Positions 1 to 6,144 of a DNA stretch of 14,662 nucleotides are shown here, one piece after another. The notes below the pieces were generated by a model. The model worked only from the letters and a program-made list of their open reading frames with translations, ran no database searches and was not told the DNA's origin. The stretch's first letter is position 1; each line of letters starts with the position of its first letter. Origin of the DNA: CAYYJM01 sp964471755 (GTDB lineage: Bacteria > Planctomycetota > Planctomycetia > Gemmatales > Gemmataceae). The translations under genes were made by a program, and so were the position numbers. The stretch lies in the NCBI GenBank assembly GCA_964471755.1, contig CAYYJM010000156.1, positions 1 through 14,662 of the forward strand. The letters run 5' to 3'.

Positions 1-50
1 ATACCGCTGCAAACATCAGGCCAAGCGTGCATTACTTTCCTTACTGCCGA

Positions 51-79
51 TAGCCCCCGGCTTGCCGGCGGCTAAATGA
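51..79. repeat. Palindromic intergenic element, copy 1
   Basis: The imperfect palindrome has a left arm TAGCCCCCGG, a centre CTTG and a right arm CCGGCGGCTAAATGA. Its core TAGCC..CGGCTTG.CGGC.GCTAAATGA recurs at 3983-4013 and 5987-6051, so it is a dispersed family within this window. The right arm read on the minus strand ends the isomerase gene: the last two Ile codons and the TAG stop lie at or inside the element edge. It can fold as a hairpin just past that gene and could protect or terminate its mRNA, although no U-tract follows. Nothing else is recognisable in bases 1-50. Confidence 0.75.
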
Positions 80-857
80 TCTGCCGCAGGAAGCCGACGC
101 CGTGCGCAACATCGGTCGCCTTCGATCCGCCCGTCTCGCGTTCGACGACCATCCAGCCGGCATACTCGACCTCGGCGAGCGTGGCCAGGTAATGGATCCA
201 GTCGATGTCGCCGTGGCCGAGCGGCACCTCCTGGGCCAGGCGGTTGGCCGTCGCCGAGCGCGCATCCTTGGCGTGCGTGTGGACAAGGAGCCGATGCAGA
301 GCCCGGATGGCGGCCGTCAGATCATGGCCGTGCATGATCAGGTTGCCCGGATCGAGATTGACGCCCAGGCCGCCGGTATCGAGTCGGGTGAGGAAGTCCG
401 CCAGGCGCGGCCCCGGCTCCAGGCCCGTTTCCAGGGCGAGGCGGACACCCGTACGGTCACCGTGCGTGCCGAGCAGGAGCAGAGCCTCGCGCAGACGGCC
501 GGCCCGTGGATCGTCGTCCTTCTCGGGCACGCCGCCAGCCTGGACGATGACGATCTTCGTGCCAAGATCCCAGGCGAGGGCCATCACCTGGCGGACGTGT
601 TCCAGCCGGCCCTGCTGCTGCTCGACGACATCGAGACCGCGACGCAGCGGACAGCCCAGAGCGGTCAGGTCCAGGTTGTAGCTCCGCAGTAGATGGCGGA
701 TCTCGCGCCGGCCGGTCTGCGACAGAACGCCCGGAGCGAGTTCGCCGACCGGGTCGAACTGCACGCCAGCGACGCCGAGCTGGGCGGACACGGCCAGGGC
801 CCGGCGAAAGGACGTCTCCAGCGATTCCAGACGGACGCCGATCTTGATGCGGTTCAT
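72..857 (-). CDS. Sugar phosphate isomerase/epimerase (AP-endonuclease-2-like TIM barrel)
   Basis: This 261-residue protein belongs to the xylose-isomerase-like TIM-barrel superfamily, whose members isomerise or epimerise sugars, inositols or hydroxypyruvate using a divalent metal. The substrate cannot be read from the sequence. Candidate metal ligands fall in the usual order at strand ends: E143 (ALETG), D169 (NLDPGNL), H195 (HTHAKDA) and E239 (VVERE). PLGHGDIDW (212-220) matches the conserved 'G.G.idw' before the last ligand. No signal peptide is seen, so it is probably cytosolic. I chose the ATG at 857 because it overlaps the upstream TGA as ATGA, which suggests translational coupling. A GTG at 872 would add five residues and is less likely. 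It is the last gene of the minus-strand cluster, and its stop codon comes from a palindromic element. Family assignment is firm; the reaction is unknown. Confidence 0.9.
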   Translation of the reverse strand: MNRIKIGVRLESLETSFRRALAVSAQLGVAGVQFDPVGELAPGVLSQTGRREIRHLLRSYNLDLTALGCPLRRGLDVVEQQQGRLEHVRQVMALAWDLGTKIVIVQAGGVPEKDDDPRAGRLREALLLLGTHGDRTGVRLALETGLEPGPRLADFLTRLDTGGLGVNLDPGNLIMHGHDLTAAIRALHRLLVHTHAKDARSATANRLAQEVPLGHGDIDWIHYLATLAEVEYAGWMVVERETGGSKATDVAHGVGFLRQII

Positions 858-1423
858 GGCGTTATCCAGCACTCCCGTTCCCGGGCATTGGCCAGAACGT
901 CATCCGACTCGCCGAGAAAGGCCGAGACCGGCTGAACGATCCGGGCGTAGTCCTGCCGGCCGAGATCGACCGTACCCCACTTCGGACTGCGGGCCCGCAT
1001 CCGCTCCCGGTACACCTCGACGGCCACCGCCCGGAAGAGGTACTGCCGATCCTGGTAGTGCCACAGATCGGGCGTCTCCTCGGGCAGACACACCTCGGGC
1101 AGGATGTGATACACGAAGACGAGCAGGCCGACGAAGTCGTCGCCGAGCAGGCCAGCCCAGCGGGCCAGACCATTGATGTCGGCCATGGTGGACCAGCACT
1201 CCCAGACATGACGACGTCTCCCGGGTGGCCCGCTGGGATAGCGTCGCCCCTTGACGTCCACGGCCAGGCGAATGTCGTTCGCGCCGAGAAGGAGAAAGTC
1301 CGGGCTCTTGAGAGGGGCGTCGTCGAGGGTGCAGCGCTGGGCCTCGTCCACGCCGAGCGAGAGGACGCCACTCGACCGCGCGAAGGCGTCGAAGGCCCGC
1401 TCGTAATGGTTGTGGCGATCCAT
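854..1423 (-). CDS. HYExAFE family protein, PD-(D/E)XK nuclease-like
   Basis: This 189-residue protein starts MDRHNHYERAFDAF, matching the signature of a planctomycete family known as HYExAFE proteins (E and F are D-F here). Further family-like segments are KSPDFLL (39-45), LAVDVKGR (53-60), WECWSTMADINGLARW (74-89) and ARSPKWGTVDL (144-154). The order E8, PD at 41-42 and DVK at 56-58 fits the E / PD / (D/E)xK pattern of restriction-endonuclease-like folds, so a nuclease or nuclease-derived fold is inferred; activity is not shown. No signal peptide or membrane segment is present. The chosen ATG has GGGGA seven bases upstream; an in-frame ATG at 1447 would add eight residues but abuts a hairpin. 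The gene lies 47 bases after hisS and its TGA overlaps the isomerase start. Family recognition is good, function unknown. Confidence 0.82.
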   Translation of the reverse strand: MDRHNHYERAFDAFARSSGVLSLGVDEAQRCTLDDAPLKSPDFLLLGANDIRLAVDVKGRRYPSGPPGRRRHVWECWSTMADINGLARWAGLLGDDFVGLLVFVYHILPEVCLPEETPDLWHYQDRQYLFRAVAVEVYRERMRARSPKWGTVDLGRQDYARIVQPVSAFLGESDDVLANARERECWITP

Positions 1424-1446
1424 GCGACAATCCCCGAGAATCCTCA

Positions 1447-1462
1447 TGGGGCTGACGCCCCA
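1447..1462. repeat. Short GC-rich hairpin between hisS and the HYExAFE gene
   Basis: This is a perfect 6-bp stem, TGGGGC / GCCCCA, with a TGAC loop, in the 47-base gap between hisS and its downstream neighbour. It may be an mRNA-processing or stability hairpin, or a copy of a dispersed GC-rich repeat. Only one copy is in this window, so the repeat idea is untested. It sits immediately at the alternative start codon at 1447, which argues for the later start at 1423. Confidence 0.5.
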
Positions 1463-1470
1463 CGCTCGCC

Positions 1471-2793
1471 TTACCCCAGCACCGCCCGTACCGCCTCGAC
1501 GATGCCCGTCTCGGGGGCGGTCGTTTCCTGACGCCGGGCCAGATCCTTCACCTTCCAGACGCCCTGGGCGAATTCGTCCGGGCCGGCGATCAGGGCGACC
1601 TTGACGCCGCGCGACTCGGCGTACTTCAGCTGGGCTCCCATCTTCTTCGCCTCGGGATAGACCTCCGTGTTGATCCCGGCCCGGCGCAGAATCTGGGCCA
1701 CCCGGGCGTAACCGGCGAGATGCTCCTCGGCGAACAGAACGACCAGGACCGGAGCCGGCGTCGAGACGCCTCCGATCAGGCCCAGTTCCTCCATCGCGGC
1801 GAGCAGACGATCGACGCCGAGCGACGCACCGACACCGGGCAGAGCCTGCTTCGTGTAGAGGCCGGCGAGGTTGTCGTACCGGCCACCGGAACAGACGCTG
1901 CCGATGTCCGGCTTGTCGAGCAGGAACGTCTCGTAAATCGTACCTGTATAATAGTCCAGGCCACGAGCGATGGACAGATCGAGCCGCAGGTTTTCCTCGG
2001 GGATACCCGCAGCACGGGCCACGTCGAGGAGTTGACTCAGCCGGGCGATGCCGTCGGCCGCCTTCGCGTTGCTGGCGTAGTCGGCCCGGAGTCGGTCGAG
2101 GATCGCGCCGTTGGCTCCACGCAGGGCGGCCAGATCGAGGATGCTGTCGGCTTGCGTGGGGCTGATGCCGCCGGTCTGAACCATCTCGGCGGCGACCTTC
2201 TCCCGGCCGATCTTGAGCAGCTTGTCCAGCGCCCGCAGCACCGGAACGGCCCGGTCGCCCGCGCCGAACTGTTCGAGCAGGCCGTTGAGCAGGAGCCGAT
2301 TGTTGACGCGCACCTCGAATCGCTCGAAGCCGAGGGCCCGCATCAGTTCGCAGATGACGATGGCCGTCTCGGTGTCGCTGGCGTTCGAGGTGGTGCCGAT
2401 CGTGTCGAAGTCGCACTGCCAGAACTCGCGATAGCGACCGTGGGCCGTGTTCTCGCCGCGCCAGACGGGACCCATCGCGTAGCGTCGGAAGGGCGTGCCG
2501 AGCTTGCCGATGTTCTGGGCCGCGAACCGGGCGAACGGCACGGTCAGATCGAAGCGCAGGGCCACGTCGCGGTCGCCATGATCCTGGAAGCGGTAGATGA
2601 GCCGATCGGATTCGTCGCCACCCTTGCCGAGGAGGATCTCGGCGTACTCCAGGGCGGGCGTGTCGATTGGGGCGAAGCCGAAGGAGCGGTAGACGCGACG
2701 GGCCGTCTCCAGCAGACGTTCACGCGGGATCATCAATTCGGGGAGGTAATCGCGGAAGCCCTTGAGCGTTCGCGGTTCGATCAGGCCGGACAT
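1471..2793 (-). CDS. hisS: Histidyl-tRNA synthetase (histidine--tRNA ligase)
   Basis: This cytosolic class II aminoacyl-tRNA synthetase charges tRNA-His with histidine using ATP. At 440 residues it is close to the usual bacterial HisS length. Motif 2 is FRRYAMGPVWRGEN (102-115) with RYREFWQCDFD (120-130). The histidine-specific motifs are RGLDYYTG (277-284) and SGGRYDNL (302-309), and motif 3 is GASLGVDRL (322-330). The C-terminal anticodon-binding domain runs from about 347 to the end. I chose the ATG at 2793 because AAGGG lies six bases upstream and the product begins MSGLIEPRTLKGFRDYLP, typical of HisS. An upstream in-frame start at 2853 would overlap the protease gene and add 20 non-conserved residues. 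It is the second gene of the cluster, 25 bases after the protease stop. Identification is very secure. Confidence 0.98.
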   Translation of the reverse strand: MSGLIEPRTLKGFRDYLPELMIPRERLLETARRVYRSFGFAPIDTPALEYAEILLGKGGDESDRLIYRFQDHGDRDVALRFDLTVPFARFAAQNIGKLGTPFRRYAMGPVWRGENTAHGRYREFWQCDFDTIGTTSNASDTETAIVICELMRALGFERFEVRVNNRLLLNGLLEQFGAGDRAVPVLRALDKLLKIGREKVAAEMVQTGGISPTQADSILDLAALRGANGAILDRLRADYASNAKAADGIARLSQLLDVARAAGIPEENLRLDLSIARGLDYYTGTIYETFLLDKPDIGSVCSGGRYDNLAGLYTKQALPGVGASLGVDRLLAAMEELGLIGGVSTPAPVLVVLFAEEHLAGYARVAQILRRAGINTEVYPEAKKMGAQLKYAESRGVKVALIAGPDEFAQGVWKVKDLARRQETTAPETGIVEAVRAVLG

Positions 2794-2818
2794 GTCGATC
2801 CCTTCGTGACGGGCGCGT

Positions 2819-3889
2819 TCACGAGCGCCGGTTGCGGAGCCGTTCGCTGACACGCTTCATGAAACGGCGTTCTTCCTCGGTCAGCGAGCCGAGGCCCGCG
2901 CGCTGGACCTTCTCGAGCAACTCGTCCATGCGGCGTTCGTCCGCCTCGCGCTGCTCGGCCTCGCGCTTCGCCTTGCGTTCGGCACGCTGCTGAACCCAGC
3001 GCTGCCACCAACTTTGACGCGGCGGCCGGGGGGTCGGGTTCGCCTCCTGATCGCGTTCCAGACTGGTGTAGCCCTGGGAGAAGTCGTAGCCGAGCATCGT
3101 CTCGTCGCCGTTCTGCAACTGATACTGTTGCAGATAGCAGGCCATGCCGACGAAGAGGGCCAGGGCCAGGACGAGCGTCTCGTTCAGGGCCAGGGCGGCG
3201 ATACCCAGGACGAAGATGGCGACGATGTAACCACAGTACACGACGAACAGGGTCGCCTGCCGGTAGCCGAGTCGCGGCCAGAGCGATGCCTGCAACATGC
3301 GGCCGGCATCGAGCGGAAAGCCGACCAGGATCATGTTCAGCAGAAAGCCCATCCAGTTGACCCAGAAGAACCAGTTGAGCAGCGAGGCGGTTCCGAGCGG
3401 AGCGACCATGGCCTTACCGCCCGCCCAGGTGGCCATCTCCAGTTCGGTCGGAGTCACCCGACCGGGGTAGCCCAGCGGGTTGAACGAGGGCATCAGGTAG
3501 GGTTCCTGCACCAGGAGCAAGGCAAGCGCCGCTCCTGCGGCGAGAAAGGCGTTGACGGCCGGCCCGGCGAAGGCGGTCCAGAAATGGGCCCGCGGTTGCT
3601 GCGGCAACTCGACGTTGGCCAGGCCGCCCAGCGGCCAGAGCAGCACATCGGTCGCCTCGCCGCCGACGTTGCGAGCGGTGAAGCAGTGGCCCAGTTCGTG
3701 CAGCAGGACCGAGAGAAAGAGCAGGCCGAGAACAACGGAAGCGTCGATCCAGGCTCCGGTGACGGCGTCCTTCTGCGAGGCGGCCCGGAGGATCATCCCG
3801 ATGGCAAAGACCGGGAAGAGCCAGTGAATCCGGATCGTGATGCCGAACAGGCGTCCCAGCGGGATCGACCAGCTGAACGGATCGCGCAT
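2819..3889 (-). CDS. Site-2 protease family (M50) intramembrane metalloprotease with DUF6576-like tail
   Basis: This is a polytopic membrane zinc protease of the M50 family, which cleaves substrates within the membrane; its substrate is unknown. In numbering from the first of two adjacent ATGs (3895), HELGH is at 66-70 and the third zinc ligand is D196 in FPLDAGR. AGPAVN (110-115) is also typical. Hydrophobic helices lie at about 26-40, 53-70, 106-128, 171-192, 214-236 and 238-255. A basic, charged cytosolic tail (about 285-358) ends in DELLEKVQRAGLGSLTEEER, which resembles the DUF6576 tail found on some rhomboid and M50 proteases. The second ATG (3889) is preferred because GAGG lies nine bases before it, against only three before the ATG at 3895. 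It heads the hisS cluster behind a candidate promoter. Protease identity is strong; the role is not known. Confidence 0.93.
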   Translation of the reverse strand: MRDPFSWSIPLGRLFGITIRIHWLFPVFAIGMILRAASQKDAVTGAWIDASVVLGLLFLSVLLHELGHCFTARNVGGEATDVLLWPLGGLANVELPQQPRAHFWTAFAGPAVNAFLAAGAALALLLVQEPYLMPSFNPLGYPGRVTPTELEMATWAGGKAMVAPLGTASLLNWFFWVNWMGFLLNMILVGFPLDAGRMLQASLWPRLGYRQATLFVVYCGYIVAIFVLGIAALALNETLVLALALFVGMACYLQQYQLQNGDETMLGYDFSQGYTSLERDQEANPTPRPPRQSWWQRWVQQRAERKAKREAEQREADERRMDELLEKVQRAGLGSLTEEERRFMKRVSERLRNRRS

Positions 3890-3934
3890 CGCCATTCGCC
3901 TCTGGATGAAGGAACCGGGAGCCAGACTTCTCGA

Positions 3935-3963
3935 ATTCTACCACTTCGCCGACAGGCAAGCAA
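3935..3963 (-). promoter_or_regulatory. Candidate promoter of the protease-hisS cluster
   Basis: On the minus strand TTGCTT (3958-3963) and TAGAAT (3935-3940) are separated by 17 bases, about 45 bases before the protease start. The -10 matches the sigma-70 consensus at 5 of 6 bases; the -35 matches only at TTG. The -35 hexamer lies in the spacer of an 8-bp inverted repeat, so a repressor or activator could act there. Confidence 0.45.
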
Positions 3964-3973
3964 TCGCCTGTCG
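3950..3973. promoter_or_regulatory. Inverted repeat in divergent promoter region (candidate operator)
   Basis: There is a perfect 8-bp inverted repeat, CGACAGGC and GCCTGTCG, with an 8-base spacer, AAGCAATC. It lies between the divergently transcribed protease and coiled-coil genes and overlaps the candidate -35 of the protease. The geometry fits a dimeric transcription-factor site, but an RNA hairpin in a leader is equally possible. No known regulator consensus is recognised. Confidence 0.45.
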
Positions 3974-3982
3974 ATCTCTTCC

Positions 3983-4013
3983 TTTAGCCGGCGGCTTGTC
4001 GGCTGCTAAATGA
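3983..4013. repeat. Palindromic intergenic element, copy 2
   Basis: This copy begins TTTAGCCGGCGGCTTG and ends CGGCTGCTAAATGA. The terminal TTTAGC / GCTAAA arms are perfect, but the inner arms are more diverged than in the other copies. Unlike copies 1 and 3, it lies between two divergent gene starts, so it cannot serve as a terminator for either neighbour. A mobile or REP-like repeat explains this better than a fixed regulatory role. Confidence 0.7.
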
Positions 4014-4041
4014 TGACGGCTCGCTTTCCGTCGGTTAAGAT
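4013..4041 (+). promoter_or_regulatory. Weak candidate promoter of the coiled-coil membrane gene
   Basis: ATGACG (4013-4018) and TAAGAT (4036-4041) are spaced by 17 bases, each matching the sigma-70 consensus at 4 of 6 positions, about 32 bases before the start codon. The -35 overlaps the right edge of the palindromic element. The match is modest and could be chance. Confidence 0.3.
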
Positions 4042-4073
4042 AGCACCAGTCCCATCCTCAGGGAGCCCTGACC

Positions 4074-5975
4074 ATGCCGAGCGTGGCGACACCACTGGAA
4101 CAACGGCTATCCGAAACACGCTGGCGGCTCCTGGTCCAGGAACTGCTCGAGAACCTCGTCGCTGCCTGGCTGGCTGCCCTGGTCGTCGCCGGCGTCTGGT
4201 TCCTGCTCCAGCCCTGGGTGTTACCGTATTCGCCCAGTGCCGGTCGGACGACCGTTCTGGGAACGCTATTCGGAATGGCCACCGTGGCCGCCCTCGTCCG
4301 GACCTGGCGACGCCGGCCGACGCCGATCCGGGCCGCCCTGGAAGTCGATGCCCGCTACCGGCTTCAGGAGCGCGTCGTCACCGGTTTTCTGCTCTCGCCG
4401 GAGGAGGCCGGCACTCCCGCCGGTCAGGCACTGCTCGCCGACGTCAATCAGCGAGTCCAGCCCCTGCGAATGAGCGAGCAGTTTCCGGTTCGACTTCCGA
4501 CGACGGCGTGGTTCCTGCCCGTCGGCGCACTCGTCGTCGCCCTGCTTCTTCTGCTCTATCGACCGCAGCCGTCGCAGGCGGTGGCGGCGACCGAGGATCA
4601 CCCCCTGGCCGTCGAGGATCGTCTGCTGGCCCAGATCGAGGAGAAGAAGAAGGAACTGATCCGCAAGAAAGATCCGGAGAAGGGCCATGAGAAGGTGTCG
4701 GCGGAGTTGCAGAAGATCCGCGAGCAGGCCGAGCAGATCGGTCGGCGTTCGACCGAGACCCGCGAGCAGGCCCGCGACGCCCTCCAGGAGATCGGCCAAC
4801 TCGAAGAGGAGATTCAGAAACGACAGAAGGAACTGGCTCGCAAGCAGGACGCCTTCGCGAAGCAGCTGGAAGAGGTCGCCCGGGACGCCGAGAAGAAGGA
4901 CCCCGAACGGCTCCGGAAGAAGAACCCGAAGCAAGACCCGGCCGCCGATCTGAACCGAGCCATCCAGCAGGGCGATCTCGACCAGGCTCGCGACGAGGCC
5001 GACCGCCTCTTTCGCAAGGTCGATCCGGACGAGGCCCGTCAGGCCGCCCAGCGTGAGGCCGACCTGGCCCGCCGTGAGGGCGAGTTGCAACGCGAACTGG
5101 AACAGCCCAACCTGCCTCCCGAGGATCGGGAAAAGCTCAAGAAAGAATGGGAGAAACTCCGTCAGGAGCAGCAGGATCTCGCTGACCAGAAGCTGACACC
5201 GGAGCAACGTCGCGAGCTGCAAAAGACCCTGGAGGACATCGCCCGGGATCTGAAGACCCTGGCCGAGGAGCAGGAGAAGAAGAACCTGGAACTGGCGCAG
5301 CAGCAGAAGGAACTGGAAGAAAAGCTGGCCCAGGCCCAGACTCCGGAGGAGAAGGATCGGCTCCGGCAGCAACTCGACCAGGTCGAGCAGAAGCGGCAGG
5401 AGTGCCTGGACGGCGAGGGCTGCAAGGACGCTCGGAACCTGGCGAAGAAGTTCGACGAGGCGAAGAAGGCCCTGGAGCAGGGCAACGACGGCGAGGCGGC
5501 GAAGAAATTGCAGGAGGCCGCCGACCAGATGGCAAAGATGGGAGCCGGAGCGGAGCGGAAGGAGTTGGCCGATCAGAAGGGCAAGGCGGGTCAGGCTCGG
5601 CGGGCGCTCGCCCTGGCCCTCGACGCCGACGGCAAGCAGCCAGGCCAGGGCGGCCCGAACAGCCGGCCCGGCCCGGGAGGCCCGGCGACCGGCGCACGGG
5701 CGGAGTCCAAGACCGGCGTGACGCAGGAGAAGGAGCAGCGTTCCCGTTCGCAGTTGAGCAAGGGTCGGCAGTCGATCCTGGACTTCGTTCCGGGCGAAGG
5801 GCTGAAGGAGCCGTTCAATCCGGGGGCCCACGTCGAGGTCATTCGCCAGGCCGCCCGGGAGGCCCCCGAGGCGATCGACCGCCAGCAGTTGCCACGCGGG
5901 GCCAGCGACATGGTCCGCCGCTACTTCGAGAAGTTCCGCGTTCCGGAGAAGGGAAAGGACCCGCCGATGAAGTGA
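4074..5975 (+). CDS. Membrane-anchored long coiled-coil protein of unknown function
   Basis: I do not recognise a named family with confidence; the layout recalls DUF4175-like or 'hypothetical membrane protein' entries from planctomycetes. Three hydrophobic segments lie at about 28-50, 59-77 and 143-162. Between the second and third is a soluble stretch with AALEVDARYRLQERV (88-102), a type of segment I associate with that group. Residues about 180-510 are extremely rich in Glu, Lys, Gln and Arg and should form long coiled coils. The only two cysteines in that part lie at 444 and 450. A Gly/Pro linker (about 521-541) leads to a C-terminal segment ending in PRGASDMVRRYFEKFR (607-622), which looks like a conserved docking end. 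The ATG has GGGAG eight bases upstream. The protein probably sits in the cytoplasmic membrane and scaffolds other proteins; this is inference. Confidence 0.85.
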   Translation: MPSVATPLEQRLSETRWRLLVQELLENLVAAWLAALVVAGVWFLLQPWVLPYSPSAGRTTVLGTLFGMATVAALVRTWRRRPTPIRAALEVDARYRLQERVVTGFLLSPEEAGTPAGQALLADVNQRVQPLRMSEQFPVRLPTTAWFLPVGALVVALLLLLYRPQPSQAVAATEDHPLAVEDRLLAQIEEKKKELIRKKDPEKGHEKVSAELQKIREQAEQIGRRSTETREQARDALQEIGQLEEEIQKRQKELARKQDAFAKQLEEVARDAEKKDPERLRKKNPKQDPAADLNRAIQQGDLDQARDEADRLFRKVDPDEARQAAQREADLARREGELQRELEQPNLPPEDREKLKKEWEKLRQEQQDLADQKLTPEQRRELQKTLEDIARDLKTLAEEQEKKNLELAQQQKELEEKLAQAQTPEEKDRLRQQLDQVEQKRQECLDGEGCKDARNLAKKFDEAKKALEQGNDGEAAKKLQEAADQMAKMGAGAERKELADQKGKAGQARRALALALDADGKQPGQGGPNSRPGPGGPATGARAESKTGVTQEKEQRSRSQLSKGRQSILDFVPGEGLKEPFNPGAHVEVIRQAAREAPEAIDRQQLPRGASDMVRRYFEKFRVPEKGKDPPMK

Positions 5976-5986
5976 GCGGCCTGCGG

Positions 5987-6051
5987 CTCTTCATTTAGCC
6001 GCCGGCTTGCCGGCGGTCTTCGGCGCGAATACCCGGCGGCTAAATGAAGAG
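5987..6051. repeat. Palindromic intergenic element, copy 3 (long form)
   Basis: The ends form a perfect 19-bp inverted repeat, 5987-6005 against 6033-6051 (CTCTTCATTTAGCCGCCGG and its complement). Inside, CCGCCGGC-TT-GCCGGCGG forms a second, competing hairpin. Relative to copy 1, the sequence after the core carries 23 extra bases bounded by a repeated CCGGCGG. It starts 11 bases after the stop of the coiled-coil gene and ends 93 bases before the DUF1549/DUF1553 start. It may act as an mRNA 3' end or processing site, but there is no run of T for classical termination. Confidence 0.8.
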
Positions 6052-6144
6052 GCTGCGTGTGGATTTGTCGCGCGGTTCCGGGTAGGCTGGTGATGTCTTC
6101 CGTCCTTGCCTTCCCGCTGAATGCCGCTGCAGAGGAACCCTCCC

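Noticed and set aside
854..2416. 520-residue minus-strand frame extending the HYExAFE gene into hisS
   Set aside because: The N-terminal 320 residues are an out-of-frame Arg/Gly/Ser-rich reading of hisS; the conserved protein begins at 1423.
1720..4009. Plus-strand frames of 376 and 331 residues
   Set aside because: They lie antisense to hisS and the M50 protease, both of which have catalytic motifs on the minus strand.
4266..5831. 521-residue Leu-rich minus-strand frame resembling a membrane protein
   Set aside because: Reverse complements of the Lys/Glu/Gln codons in the coiled-coil gene give Leu/Phe-rich peptide; it has no proper start context or family.
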